NCBI GenBank assembly: GCA_963693285.1
Contig: OY848930.1
Coordinates: forward strand, 124,001-188,000
Direction: 5' to 3'
DNA: 64,000 bases
Source: Xestospongia muta
Lineage: Eukaryota > Porifera > Demospongiae > Haplosclerida > Petrosiidae
Under the pieces are notes generated by a model. The model saw nothing but the letters and a program-made list of their open reading frames with translations, was not told where the DNA came from and ran no database searches. Below are positions 1 through 12,903 of the stretch, one piece after another. Every line of letters begins with the position of its first letter. Position 1 is the first letter of the stretch. The translations under genes were made by a program, and so were the position numbers.

Positions 1-672
1 AGTAACTATTTCATCCTTGTTGTAAGCTAATTATATTGATCTCTCTTGAAATGATTGTTTTTTAAATTCCACAGGATATTATTATCAATTTTGTTTTGAC
101 TGCCTTTGTATTAGTAGTAGGTATTATTACTGCAGTCTTTACTCCAGATTGGGGTGACCTTAATGGAGATGATGCGGATGCTGTGTTTGCCAGCATGATA
201 GCAGCCCTAGTAAGTGAAATGAAGGAAGTACTGGTAGCTAATATATGCGTATGGTATTAGGAGTGGAGGAAACAATACACTGTATATGTATATTGAGATT
301 ACATTCTTAATGTTTAGTATCTGTGTAATTTGTAACTGGATAAGGCCACAAACTTCTATTAATTTTGGTGTGATTGTGTGAAATGGCTTCTGTGTAGACA
401 TTCTTTACAGTAGTGTTTATAAAAACAGCAACTATGGTGCAGTATTCTGCACCATAGTTGCTATGGTGTAGGATACTCAGTTACTATGTAGACACTATTC
501 ACACTTCATAACATAATGTGTTACTGTCGATGTATAGTAATTATGTGATATTTCTATTTAATAGATTGTCTGCTTCTTGACGTCATTTTTGCTTTTATTT
601 TTGGCAATATATATGATTATTTACCGCAAAAAAGAGTGGAATGATAAAATAATGGAGTACACAATCAAATAA
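1..672 (+). CDS. Four-pass membrane protein, 3' part (copy A)
   Basis: Exons 1-21, 75-209 and 565-672 join in phase 0 and encode the last ~85 residues of a protein nearly identical to the gene at 1967-3040. Two hydrophobic stretches are visible (start INFVLTAFVLVVGII; end IVCFLTSFLLLFLAIYMII), separated by an acidic loop with DWGDLNGDDAD. The 5' end lies outside the window. A TAA at 670-672 stops it five residues earlier than the sister gene. The whole piece is part of a duplicated segment (1-~1083 matches ~2342-3440). Family not recognised; the topology resembles MARVEL/synaptogyrin-type tetraspan proteins, but I see no diagnostic motif. Confidence 0.6.
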
Positions 673-923
673 GCTGTTACCAGATAAACTATTTCAAAGA
701 CACATTTTTGTAATTTTCTACCTTTTATTTTTGAAATATAGAAATAATTTATAGACTCTAATGTTTATTATTAACATAAAAAATTGTTGGGTTCAAAATA
801 TTTTATACACTTAAGTCTCAATTTTTCACATTATGTTGTCAAAATTAGATTTTAAACAAAATTTGTGTTTTAACTACAAACACACAAACTTCTGGTCAGA
901 GAAAATGGACACAAACAAAACAA

Positions 924-1082
924 TTACAATACAATACAACATTCAGGCCCAGAAGGAGATGGTTAAGACTCTCGTAGACTGCCTTTCTTACGTCCGTCAC
1001 GAGGTGATAAAGGAGTGGGTTCCATCAATAATGTATCCTTTTTAACAGGTGTAGGGTTCTTGTTCTTTAAAATACTCATAAT
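924..1082 (-). pseudogene. Duplicated 3' end of the PPP1R16-like gene
   Basis: This stretch is almost identical to the last coding bases of the PPP1R16-like gene at 3284-3440, including its CIVL-stop ending, but the similarity stops near 1083. No upstream ankyrin exons accompany it here. It is a passenger of the segmental duplication that also carries the 3' half of the four-pass membrane gene. It is a gene fragment without its own promoter, so expression is unlikely. Confidence 0.7.
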
Positions 1083-1369
1083 GTTTCATTCGACTTGTTA
1101 GACAATTAACTGTATATATTAACATATTTAGTTGTGCTCAATTTAACATTATAGGATAGTAACATAATATATGAATACATTCACCTTAACATTGCAACAG
1201 TTAGTATCCTATTCAGGATCTGACTTGTCAAATGCTATAATTATCATTGTTAATTAAATTATGTTCATTAGTATAGAGTATATTAACTATTACTATTGTA
1301 ATAGACATAGTTGAGGTCACATGAGTTGCTAAACCTGCTATATCAATGTCATTGTCTATATTTCCTTAG

Positions 1370-1790
1370 GACATTGCCATCAATACAATCTTAATGTCAT
1401 CAACTGTTGGTGCTTACTTACTGGGTTGGTTGTGGAGTGCATACTTGTCTGCCGTGAGGACTCAACTTGATAATAACTTTTCTGCTGATGTCCGCCGTTC
1501 TGCTGGTGGTGTGTCAGTTGGTTTGTGGGGTGCCTTTGTAAGTGAAGTATTGATGAATATAAAATAGAATAGACATAAACATATGTTATTGATGAATGGA
1601 AATTATAATGGATTGATAATATTATATTATTTGATATAATAACGGTCTTTCTTCACTGTAGGGTAGTTTTATAGGAACATTCTATCAGTATTACAACATT
1701 GTGGTTCATATGGTTGCATGTAGTGCTAGATGTTGCAATGAGAAAGTTACAGAAAACAACAACATGGAAGAATTCCAAAGCAAGAAATAA
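1370..1790 (+). CDS. Orphan 3' exons of a four-pass membrane protein
   Basis: Exons 1370-1537 and 1662-1790 are in phase 0 with good splice sites and end in TAA. They encode 98 residues with two hydrophobic segments (ILMSSTVGAYLLGWLWSA and GSFIGTFYQYYNIVVHMVA) and a polar tail ending FQSKK. Like exon 3 of the sister genes, the first exon starts at phase 0 with Asp-Ile after an acceptor. No matching 5' exons lie between 672 and 1370. They may belong to a gene whose 5' exons lie left of the window, with the duplicated segment lying inside its intron. Alternatively they are alternative terminal exons of copy A, or a remnant. Confidence 0.5.
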
Positions 1791-1966
1791 ACACAAACTT
1801 TATAAGATGCTACATACATATTTTATCATTGTTTGAGATTTCTTTGAGTTAAATTTTAGTTACTAATAAATAGAGTTATTACGGTATTACTTTTTACGTA
1901 AAAGTATCTTGTACCCGTAATGCATTCAGTTTACACAGAGGATCTTTCTATTCAAGCATTATTATA

Positions 1967-2648
1967 ATGGCCTCAATGGTAGCAGGTAAAGTAATGGGTC
2001 CCCGTCCAGGGAAAGCAGCCTGCAGTTTTGGACAAGGCATTGTTGAGATGGTACTAAGGCTTAGTGCTGGTGTAAGTTGCATTGCAGAACTCCAAAACAA
2101 TGATATAATATTTGTTTTATAGATTATGGGACTATTACCAGTAATTACAGGAGCACTAATTCTAGGTTTTAATAATTCTTATAATCGTGCTACAAATGAA
2201 GACATTTCTAATGTGGATTCTATACAGACTAAAACAACATCTGCTGGAGCACTCTGTATAGTTGGTGGCGCTCTTGTATTCATCTGGGCTCTTGTTATGA
2301 TTGTATTACGGATATTAAACATTGGTCTCCTGAACCTTGGCAGTAAATATTTCATCCTTGTTGTAAGCTAATTATATTGACATTACTCGTATTACCATGA
2401 CAATACCTCTCTTGAAATGATTGTTTTTTAAATTCCACAGGACATTATTATCAATTTTGTTCTGACTGCCTTTGTATTAGCAGTAGGTATCATTACTGCA
2501 GTCTTTACTCCTGATTGGGGTGACCTTAATGGAGATGATGCGGATGCTGTGTTTGCCAGCATGATAGCAGCCATAGTAAGTGAAATGAAGGAAATACTGG
2601 TAGCTAATATATGTGTATGGTATTAGGAGTGGAGGAAACAATACACTG

Positions 2649-2688
<40 letters not shown>

Positions 2689-3040
2689 AGAAGACATTCC
2701 TAATGTTTATTGTGTGCAATTTGTAATTTGATATGGCCACAAACTTTTTATCAATTTTGGCGTGGTAGTGTGGAATGGCTTCTGTTTAGACATTCTTTAT
2801 AGCAGTGTTTAGTTGCTATGGTGCAGGATATTCAGTTACTATGTAGACACTGTTCACACTTCATAACATGATGTGTTACTGTCAATGTATAGTAATTGTG
2901 ATATTTCTATTTAATAGATTGTCTGCTTCTTGACGTCATTTTTGCTTTTATTCTTGGCAATATATATGATTATTTACCTCATAAAAGAGTGGAATGATAA
3001 AATAGTGAAGTACACTATCAAAGAAGCTGTTACCGGATAA
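1967..3040 (+). CDS. Four-pass membrane protein (complete copy)
   Basis: Four exons, 1967-2071, 2123-2362, 2441-2575 and 2918-3040, all in phase 0, give a 200-residue protein. It has a short cytosolic-looking N terminus (MASMVAGKVMG) and four hydrophobic segments, near residues 36-51, 75-98, 115-140 and 161-180. An acidic extracellular-type loop follows segment three. The spacing is that of a small tetraspan membrane protein (MARVEL-like). I do not recognise the family and assign no function. Intron 3 contains a (TA)n run at 2650-2686. Sister copies lie just upstream, so this is a locally expanded family. Confidence 0.7.
2650..2686. repeat. (TA)n microsatellite
   Basis: Pure TA dinucleotide run inside intron 3 of the four-pass membrane gene. 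It is shorter or absent in the duplicated copy (around 285). Confidence 0.9.
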
Positions 3041-3283
3041 ACTATTTCAAAGACATATTTTTGTAATTTTCTGCCTTTTATTTTTGAAATATAGAAATAA
3101 TTTATAGACTCTAATGTTTATTATTAACATAAAAAATTGTTGGGTTCAAAATTTTTATACACTTAAGTCTCAATTTTTCAAATTATCTTGTCAAAATTAG
3201 ATTTTAAACAAAATTTGTGTTTTAACTACAAACACACAAACACACAAACTTCTTGTCAGAGAAAATGGACACAAACAAAACAA

Positions 3284-6200
3284 TTACAATACAATACAAC
3301 ATTCAGGCCCAGAAGGGGATGGTTGAGACTCTCGTAGACTGCCTTTCTTACGTCCGTCACGAGGTGATAAAGGAGCGGGTTCCATCAATAATGTATCCTT
3401 TTTAACAGGTGTAGGGTTCCTGTTCTTTAAAATACTCACAATTTTTTTACGACCTTCTTTATCATCAAGTGCATCATCTATTTCCTTTGATAATGTACCA
3501 TCTTCTGTCACCGAGTCCTGTTTATGATTAAAGGGGATATGAGGAGGAACTGAGGATGTCTTGGCGAGTGAATTATGAGTTAGCGATGTTTCACGTACTT
3601 CTGGGGCTGGACCGGGCCCACCAGAACGAGCATGTGAGGACATCTTTGTAGTAATGGAGTCATCCATATCAGCTAATATCATGTCATCATCTAACATGGC
3701 TTCACCGCTAGCACTACGTTCTATATCCTAATGAATTAATAACTAGTAATAACTTGTCATAATTATTACCTAATTAATGAGTAATATAATAAATTAATAA
3801 CTAGTAATAATTTATCATAATTATTATTTAATTGATTAATATAATAAATTAATAACTAGTAATAACTTGTCATAATTATTACCAAATCAATGATTAATAA
3901 CAATTTACCTCAGCTTCCAAAGTGTCTCGAAACATTCTCTGTTCATCTTTATTAGACATTTTACTAATTTCATTTTTGTTAATGAGACTGATTCTTCGAA
4001 CAGATAAACTAAAGAAAAGTAATCACATGACTATCATATGATACCTAATAATAACACTGCATTGTAGTCATGTGATTAGAAAATAGTCACACGATTATCA
4101 TGTAATACCTAATAATAACAGTGCATTGTATAGTCATGTGATTAGAAAAAAGTCACATGACTATTATGTAATACCTAATAATAACAATGCATTGTATAGT
4201 CATGTGATTAGAAAAGTCACATGACTATTATGTAATACCTAATAATAACAATGCATTGTATAGTCATGTGATTAGTCACATGACTATCACGTAACCAATA
4301 CCCTTAACCCTACACTGTACCTTCTACTACGACCTCGAGATTCACCAGACACAATTAATTCATCCATGGAGTTAGCAGGTGTCATCGACTTGGATTTAGA
4401 CAATGTAAATCGTGATTTGAGATCAAGAATATATTGTCGTATTTCAGGAGCATCAGATACAGCTAATATACATAGAAATCAATAATAAAATATTATTTTC
4501 AAATAGTTGAGCGAATTACCAAAAGGAGTGTCCCCATGAATGTCTTTTATTTCCATATCAGCTTTCTTTTCCGCCAACATCTTCATGGCCTCTTTCTATT
4601 GCTATATTTAAAACAAAGAATTCAGTTGCTATGGTAATTTACCTGTTCCCAACACACAGCAGCATGGAACGGGGTCCAGCCCTCATTGTCTTGGATATTA
4701 ACATTAATATCTGGTTGAGAGAGAAGAAACTCTAGTACGTCAGTATACCCATTTGCAGCTGCAATATGTAACTGTTGGAGAGAATAGCAACAGATATCCA
4801 ATACAAAATGTTAATAGTGACATTCAATGAAGTACAATAGGTCAACAGATGTATCAAGTTTTTTAAAGAGATGAACGATGAATAGAAGAATAAAATGGAT
4901 TGATAAACAAATAAATGGACACATAATTTAACAAAATGGATACATAAACAGCAAATGGATATATAAAATTACATACGGGGGTAGCTCCATATTTATCTTG
5001 TATATTAACACTTTTCCCGTTCTTAATAGCATCCTTTAAATCTGCTAACATAGTTTTTGGTACAGAATCTCGCAAGAATTTGCAGACATCATCAGTATAA
5101 CCTTATGAAAGGAGAGGTGCATTATTCACTATAATATCTATGTATTCTATTTTGCTAATATATTCAATAATAAGGAAGATATCACTGTACCTGCTTCTAG
5201 CATCTTCTGTTGTATGACGTAGCGAATGTCTGCATCACATGCAACATCAACAGGCATTTTATCGTCGTGATTAACAGCTACCAGATTTGCCCCTTCGTTA
5301 ATTAATAAATTAATCATTGCAAGACTACCACAGGCAGAGGCGGCATGTAATGGTGTCCATCCTTCAATATCTCTAGCATTGAGGTCAGCACCATTTTTAA
5401 TAAGTATTTCGGCCATTTCTACTGTATTCTCAATGCAACACTGGTGATATTGAAAGTGTATAATGATTACTAATTGTATCAACATCTTAATTGATGTTTA
5501 CAATACACATACATTGAATAAAAGCACAAACTAAGTGAGTTTAATATTTATCCAAGTTGGTGATGGGAAGCATGATAATGGACGGAAACAATGTGTTAAA
5601 TGGACGGATAATTCAACATATGGACGGATAATTCAACATATGGATGAATAATTCAACATATGGACAGATAATTCAACATATGGATGGATAATTCAACATA
5701 TGGACAGATAATTCAACATATGGATGGATAATTCAACATATGGACAGATAATTCAACATATGGACGGATAATTATAAAGATCAAAAAGTTATCTCACTCG
5801 ATGTAATCCTGATAAACCATCTGCATTACTGTGATTAGCACAAACTCCATCTTCACAAACAAGTTTTTCAACTAAAAGGAAATAAAAACAGCCATTACTA
5901 TTCCATTACTATCACTGAACAATAACCATTAATGGACGTGGACACACACACAATCAAAGATACAATCAAGAATAGTATAAATAGCTTGTCCATCAAATTA
6001 TATTGCAATAATTACTAATAAAAAACCTATTATGCTCTATTAATAAACAACTATTTACATCAATTTGTTCGACATTGGAATGTCATTCCAAACATTATCT
6101 CAACAATATAGTTACTGTAATAGATACTCTACAAGTATGTACTGTTCTCACCTTCAATAATATCATTCTGCAGAACGGCTTCGTGAAATAAAGCGCATTG

Positions 6201-6383
6201 AAAAAAAGTTACTTTAGCAGGACCTTTTTTGGGTGTTGGAGAAGACAGACCACCATTTCTCACAGTATCCTGGTATCTTTTTAATTGCCTTGATCGACGT
6301 TTCTTAGCTAATTTGAGCCTTGTTGCATTACTCATTTTGTCCAACTTGGGTAACTCAGCCACCAGTTCTTCATGACTAGCCAT
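3284..6383 (-). CDS. PPP1R16: PPP1R16/TIMAP-like PP1 regulatory subunit, ankyrin repeats, CaaX end
   Basis: Nine exons (6152-6383, 5798-5871, 5191-5440, 4977-5101, 4643-4771, 4520-4595, 4321-4462, 3909-4008, 3284-3727) keep phase and give 523 residues. The N terminus MASHEELVAELPKL matches the MASHVDL-type start of TIMAP/MYPT3. Residues 57-60 are KVTF, the RVxF motif that docks protein phosphatase 1. Ankyrin repeats follow, with WTPLHAASACG and GWTPFHAA cores, in the arrangement of this family (two repeats, a gap, further repeats). A Ser/Arg-rich linker then leads to the C terminus CCIVL-stop. CIVL is a CaaX box whose final Leu predicts geranylgeranylation. The expected role is a membrane-anchored PP1 targeting subunit. 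Several introns hold short tandem repeats. Confidence 0.88.
3728..3905. repeat. AT-rich ~55 bp tandem repeat in intron
   Basis: Three imperfect copies of a unit containing AATTAATAACTAGTAATAA fill most of the last intron of the PPP1R16-like gene. Confidence 0.7.
4018..4290. repeat. ~70 bp tandem repeat with TCACATGA/TCATGTGA dyads
   Basis: About four copies of a unit holding GTCACATGACTAT, AATACCTAATAATAACA and ATAGTCATGTGATTAG fill an intron of the PPP1R16-like gene. Each unit is a near-dyad of TCACATGA and TCATGTGA. Confidence 0.75.
5600..5775. repeat. 20 bp minisatellite in intron
   Basis: About nine copies of a 20 bp unit (ATGGACGGATAATTCAACAT, with A/G and C/T variants) lie in an intron of the PPP1R16-like gene. 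Confidence 0.9.
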
Positions 6384-6556
6384 CTCGAACTAGCTTGAGA
6401 ACTAAGATCTCTCACCTTCTGAATTATTTACTAACACAACAACGTAGCAGAGGAGACGCTTGCAATATAAACAGAAGAATGCTATAGGCCCTAGTTTGGA
6501 CTGTTATTCTCATCAGCTGCAATGGTTACACCTCCACAATCCGGTTATGAATATTA

Positions 6557-9500
6557 TTATACCAATATCGTATTTATGTTATTACTAGACGTAATTAATT
6601 TAGATTTATCACTGTCACTAATTACAGGGTTAGCTGATATATCTAACACGCTCCATCGACATCTCTCCACACACATATACAATTTGTTAGGTAGAGGTGA
6701 TTTTAAACCACAACTCATTAATAGAACTTGTCGTACTTGAGTTATTTTTAATAATGATTCCAGTATCGTTAGACAGCCATCGTTGCCAAGGTTACCATTT
6801 CCACTTAAATCTATCTGGATTAGATTGGAGAGATGAGGGAGACACCTGTAATATAGAATGACATCATAATGACATCATAAATTAGTGTATTTACACTATT
6901 ATAAATTTAAAAATAATGGTAGACTTACTGTGATAAATGGAGTGCTCCTGAAGTTGTGAAATCATTGCCAGAGAGTGTAAGAGATTGTAAATGAAGCAGA
7001 AGAGAGAGAGAAGGAGTGAGATAAGTTATGCCATTATCTCCTAGCTGACAACAGGAAAGATTAAGATGAACCATCGATGATGTTAGCTAAAGGTCAAGAA
7101 GCCATTAATAGAACGCATTAGTAAGCAATCAAAGTGCATACAAACATTGTTTACAACAATAGAAGGTATAGTTTTACCTTAATACTATTTGAGGAAGTAA
7201 GTCCATGGAGACATGAAGTCATATTTAATGTGTTTAGTGGTACATCGCTCAGCCAATTTAGGATATAATTGCTATTATCTAATATATTATATGCCAACGA
7301 TAATATCTGTAACTTGTCCAAACTCTTTAATGCATTCAACAACCCTGTATGAACTTCTAACGTGTAGTCAGATAAACTACAGTCCTCCAAATAAAGATGA
7401 GATAAATTTGGAGTAAGGGAGAGAAAAAGAGAGAGAGAAGACCTGCTACATGGTCCCAAATTGTTATAACTCAAATTTAAACATTGCAAAGACAACTTGG
7501 CATGGCCTGAGTAAATAAAATAACTCAATAATTAATATGAACAACTTACTAATAGCCTTGCCAGATGGCGATTGTGCTAGTAATAACAAGCCTTGATGAG
7601 TTAGTCCAGTACAGGACAAATCAAGGTTATGTAATAATGGTAAGTTATGAAGTAGCCCTTTTAAATGGTGGCAAGATGTGTCTGTTAAAAGATTACCAGA
7701 TAAATTTAGAGATGTTAGCGTTGACTGGGCTAGTAGAGTATGACAAAGTGTGGGAACATGTGTAGGTTGTAATCCAATGTTGTTGAGATCAAGAGACAAT
7801 GATGAAAATGTTTCAAATATTTGTAATACTTTAGAATGAACTCCTATAGTAAACCCAACATGAAATCACACACATTAATTATTGTGTTACCTACCAGATT
7901 TAAAACGCTCACATACATTTTGATAATGCTGATGAAGGGGTGGAGTCTCCCAGTGATCAACCACGCCTACTACTTCCTCACCTTCTTGTAATACCTGACA
8001 AACTGGATCAGTCGGACAAAGAAGGGCTCCACCCTGGGACGTTAAAGAAATAATTGGTTGACGACCATGTTGTAAAAAGTATCGTTCACTTGTTTTCTTT
8101 ATCAACCAATCTACAGTCGTATCAGAACCATCCTCTTGTTGCCATGGACACGGGACAAGATAGATACTAGACTCAATGTGAACTTTAACCCTTAGTACAC
8201 TAGATTGGGTCACCAGTTGAGTATAACATTGTTCAGGGACAGTGGGTGTGGCTACATCATTGAAATATGATGGTATATCTGATTGCATCATTATGACATC
8301 ATTATCATCCTCAAATTGTGGCTCCAACCTATCATTAACTGGATTATTACTTTCATGCCGTGACAGACCACACCCACTATCAATAAAATCGCTAAATCTG
8401 GAGTGACGTTCAGGATGACCACGCCCACTATCAATAGGATCACTATGTCTGGAGTAACGTTCAGGATGACCACACCCACTTGATTGAGTTCCTCTCAGAG
8501 TAGAGGTAACATTGTTCAATGATCTAGACTTACTATTCGTATTAGTTTGACGATGCGTTCTCCTTCTCTTATGGGGAGGACCCATGTCATCAAGTAACCA
8601 ATTATCTACTAATTGGCAATCGTCTGACTCCTCCTCTTCTTCATCCTCAATTAATGAGGGTGACGGAAGTAAAGCTGGTGGCTCCTATTAATTAATTAAT
8701 AATTAGTAATAAATTAGAGTTAAGTTCATACACGATGTGGCAATGGATGAACAATAGCTATTGGAGGTGTGTCCTCATCATTGACCACACCCTTCTATAA
8801 AATCATAAGTAATGGAAAGTATTATAATATATTGACCTCATTAAAAGAGCAATGCCTTCCTTTTTTAGCTCCACCCCTTAATCGTTTAGCTTCTTCTACC
8901 AATGACTGTAATCCTTGATGTACCATCTCCTATAAAAGTCCATCCATTTATCTATCCATCCATCCATTCATCCTAGGTACCTGTTCTAATATATCTCTTA
9001 TAGTAATATGCTCATCACATTCTCTGTGATCTATGATGCATTTCTCTACTAAACTCAAGGCAGTAAAACCCTGTAATTATAACTAATTAGCATATTACTC
9101 ATATCCCTATTACTTCATCATTTTTAAGTGATAATTTAGTTCCTCTCTCTATTAGGAGAGATACGACATTAATATGGCCATTAATAGCAGCATCCATAAG
9201 AGCACTAGTATGTTGACATTGTTCTCCTCCACAGTCATTAATATTAGCACCATGATCAAGTAAACATTGTACTATATCTAATAAAACAATGATAATTACT
9301 ATTATATTAATTTAATTAGTATTGTTTACCTACGTAACCATGGTTACTAGCTTCATGTAAAGGGGTCCAACCACAATAGTCACGAGCATTTATATCAGCA
9401 CCCTAAGTGGGTGGAATTATAATTAATGGGTGTGGTTTGTGACTCACATCTGATAATAATTGTTCTACACGTGCTAAATGACCATTAATACATGCAACAT

Positions 9501-11685
9501 GTAATGGTGTTTCTCCTTTCTCATTCCTTTTAGACACCTACAAGACCACACCCACTTATTACTTGCACATACATTGTCCTGACCTTGGACTTCTTACGAA
9601 CAGCTACGCCCCTTAATTGTCGTGTGTGGGTGGAGTTAATCACACTGACTTCTTCTTCATCTTCTGACTCTAATAATTAATTTATTAATTACTAATTAAT
9701 TAATTATTAATACCAGATGATGATAATAGGAGCTCCTCATTCATGTCCTGTGAATTTAGGGGTGTGGCTTCTTGAAGACTTGGAGAGTTCGCAGGTTCGT
9801 TTATCTCAGGATGTTCCTGTATTAATTGTGATAACTTGTCTGACATTTGAACCTTCTCATCTTTTAACTCAGGATAATTCTCACAAAATGTTATCACAGA
9901 ACGATATACATCTCCCTATACAGAGAACCCTAGTCACATGACCAAGTCATGAATATCATTAAACACACCAATACATCATATGCAGACCCAGTAGTGGCTA
10001 AGTCAATAGCTTTATTATATGCTTCCATGACCTTTGACCTTTCCTGAGCAGCCTCGTACACTCGTGCAATATTAGCCCAAGTGGTAGCAGCCTAGAATAT
10101 TGTGCGATATCACATGACATGTCACATGACATATACTAACCTCTGTTGGATGGTCTTGCCACATTTCTAATTCGTTGTCATAGTAACGCAATGCATCAGT
10201 ATATTGTCCATTATCACTATGTGTTTCAGCTAATGAGAAATATATTTGTGATAATTGCTTGGGTTCTAATCCGTGGTCCTCTGCTAATTGTAACTAGAGA
10301 AATGGATGCATAAATCAATAAATGGATGCATAAATTATTAAATAGATATGTAAATCAATGAATTATGGATACATAAATATAATGACATAATTGTTGATAT
10401 GTAAGAAAACTAATTGACCTCCATTTTATAAAATTTGATGGCAGCATTATAAAATTGAAGATCTTTATGAGCACATATATCACCAAGTTGATCATATAAC
10501 TTTATTTTCTCTTCAACACAGTCCACAGGAACATTAGTAGCATCACTTGATAAACGAAGCACTTTACAAACTATAAAACTCCTGTTAATTAAGAGGATAA
10601 TGAGATACTAATGAACATACCAACTTTATATTTGAAAACTACTTGACTATAATCGGTGTCACTCCACATGTTGAGTTTGAGTGCTTTTTTAAGATGCTGT
10701 TTAGCAGCTAAAAAATCCACTAGTTGAATATGTACCTAAAAACAATAATATTATTATAAATAAAATGGCTGTCTTACTGTTGCCATTTGTAGTAATGAGT
10801 CTGCTTGATGTTGTTTAGATTTGATCATTTGAGCATATCTTAGACTCTCTTCATATGGTATTAGTGCTCTGTTTGGTGCATTACTATTGACTAACAGTTC
10901 CCCTAAATTAAATAGACTTTGCCAGACAAGGGGATATGAACTTGAGTCCCTAGATAATTAACATTAATGAGTAAGTAATGATGTTTGATTCTTACTTTCC
11001 CAATTGACAAGTCTTTTGGTAATATTGTTCAGCAGTTGTAAAGTCCTTTTGTTCTTCAGCCAGTAATCCTAAATTAAGATAAAGTCGAGCTCTCATTTCA
11101 GTTACTTCTTTTTCTTTAATAATTCCTTCTAAATCATCACAACTCTTTAAACCACATAAAAAAGCTTGGCGAGCTTTGTCTAGACATTCAGCCACACCCA
11201 CTCTGTCCTGGCTAGCCTCCGATTTGTACTTCATATACCAGACTCGCCCAATGGTAGCATAGGCTCGTTGTATCTCCTCTTTATTATCAAGAGACTGCGC
11301 TATATTGAGATATAACTCCTCTTGTTCCAATGATTTAGAGAATCGACATAAGTCAGCCAGACATTCTCCGACTTTACGATGAGCTACAGCCACACCCACT
11401 TTATCATTGATACTCTCTGATAAGTTAAGTTCTTCACGATGATATTGTAAGGCCCTCTCATGGTCACCTAATTAATAGGGGCGTGGTTTATCATGACTAA
11501 TAAAGAGGGGTGTGTACCTTGTTCAGTGTAGTGGACTCCTATAATATTACATATTGAAGCTGCTTCAATTAAATTGTTAGTTTCATAAGCTTTTCTTCTT
11601 GCTTTTAAATGCTCTAAAGAAGTTATAATTGCTAAAAATAATATTTATAATTTGGCTCACTTTCTAATTCCCTACCAGCAGACAT
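6557..11685 (-). CDS. TONSL: TONSL, TPR-ankyrin-LRR replication-fork repair protein
   Basis: A many-exon gene starting MSAGRELE at 11685 and ending TILV-stop at 6557. The order of domains is that of TONSL. TPR repeats come first (AVAHRKVGECLADL, RAYATIGRVWYMKY and RARLYLNLGLLAEEQ match the human TPR block almost word for word). A central acidic region follows, then ankyrin repeats (around 9500-9100, with GWTPLHEASNHG), and a Ser-rich linker containing repeated GHPERxSRxSDxIDSG units. A ubiquitin-like region comes next (RVKVHIESSIYLVPCPW), and finally leucine-rich repeats (7800-6557). Known role: partner of MMS22L that reads unmethylated H4K20 on new chromatin through the ankyrin domain and loads RAD51 at broken forks. 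It shares a 77-base head-to-head promoter with the PX-domain gene. Confidence 0.92.
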
Positions 11686-11762
11686 TCCAATTTTAACCCT
11701 TTACGAACAGTCTATGATGTCATTGTTATATAGGGTGGGGCTGCCTCCTTGCAACCAGAGAG
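11686..11762. promoter_or_regulatory. Bidirectional promoter TONSL / PX gene
   Basis: Only 77 bases separate the two start codons. The stretch must hold both 5' UTRs and the promoter elements. A TATATAG run lies near 11729. No other conserved motif is evident to me. Confidence 0.6.
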
Positions 11763-12730
11763 ATGGCTACTTCTACTGAGCCAGTATCTCTTCCTCGTAT
11801 TGTGTCCGCTGGAGTAACTTCAGTAATCGAGAGAGCAGAGACAAAAGCCAGGTTTGTATTTCAAATTGATGTAAAATGGACACAAGGTCCCAAGACTTCA
11901 TGTTATCGTGGCTATCAAGATTTTTTCCAATTCCAATGTGAGCTTCTTGACACTTTTCCAGAGGAAGCAGGCAATATTAAAGGTAGTAACAGGATCATAC
12001 CATATTTACCTGGGAAGAAAATATTTCGTAGAAGCACTAAAAGTCTTGCTTTACAACGACTACCTGAACTCAACCAATATGTTCAAGAAGTTATAGCATT
12101 ACCAGAGAAAATAGCTTATAGTGAAATTGTCATGAAATTCTTTAAAGATAATTGGAGAGAAGATACACTCCAGTACTTTAATACTGGTCCTCATAATCCT
12201 CAACAACCTCCTCCCGAAGGTGAGTAGTACATGGTTACCATAGCAACGTATGTCATCATTTCGCAGTATCTTTACATGCAGTTGAAAATAATCCCAATAC
12301 TATACAAGAGGAGTTGGTAAAAAGCATTGAAGCAATTCAAGTGAAGTAGGTCATATATTTAAAATACTCTTTGTTTTAATTTTATTATGATGATAGAAAT
12401 GAGAATGTTGTGGTGTTCTCTAATATGGAGCGTAATACTAACTTGTCTCTATCAGTAGAGGACACTAATTCAGTCAATGAAGAAGAGTCAGAAGCTCAAC
12501 CATACAGAGATACTGCTACAACAGAAGATAATGAAGTCCCTACTATAGTATATCCATCTGAAATAATGCTAGAAACAACAGCAACAGAGAGTAAGGAAGA
12601 GGAGAAAAGTGACAAAGACGATAGCGAAGAAGAAGGGTCTGATGAAGAAATCACAGTAATTGATGATATAGAAACACAAATTGATCATGATGACAATACA
12701 TCATTAGATCCTAAACCTCAGGACAACTAG
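11763..12730 (+). CDS. PX-domain protein, p47phox-like PX without SH3
   Basis: Exons 11763-12219, 12267-12345 and 12397-12730. Residues ~12-140 form a PX domain. CYRGYQDFFQFQCELLDTFP matches the R(R/G)YxDFxxFH core, NRIIPYLPGKK is the lipid-pocket loop, and ELNQYVQEVIALPEKI and FFKDNW close the domain. The closest family pattern I recall is p47phox/SH3PXD2 (FPxEAGxIxxxNRIIPxLP). Here no SH3 domain follows. The remaining ~140 residues are acidic and disordered (SKEEEKSDKDDSEEEG). Expected role: phosphoinositide binding on membranes. Part of the last exon is duplicated at 14082-14246. Confidence 0.75.
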
Positions 12731-12903
12731 AAATTAATAGTCATCCAATCCCTTATATGGTCATATTATATTTCAAATTATATATAACAGCTGTATTATG
12801 TTTTTGCATTTAGTAAGCAGGTCTTGTAATATATTATCAATAGATCATTGAAACAGTGTCAATGTTAATACATGTACTGCACAATATGTGACTACATATT
12901 ATA

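Noticed and set aside
6522..6740. Plus-strand 72-residue frame
   Set aside because: Antisense to the last TONSL exon, whose LRR sequence is clearly conserved. No similarity of its own.
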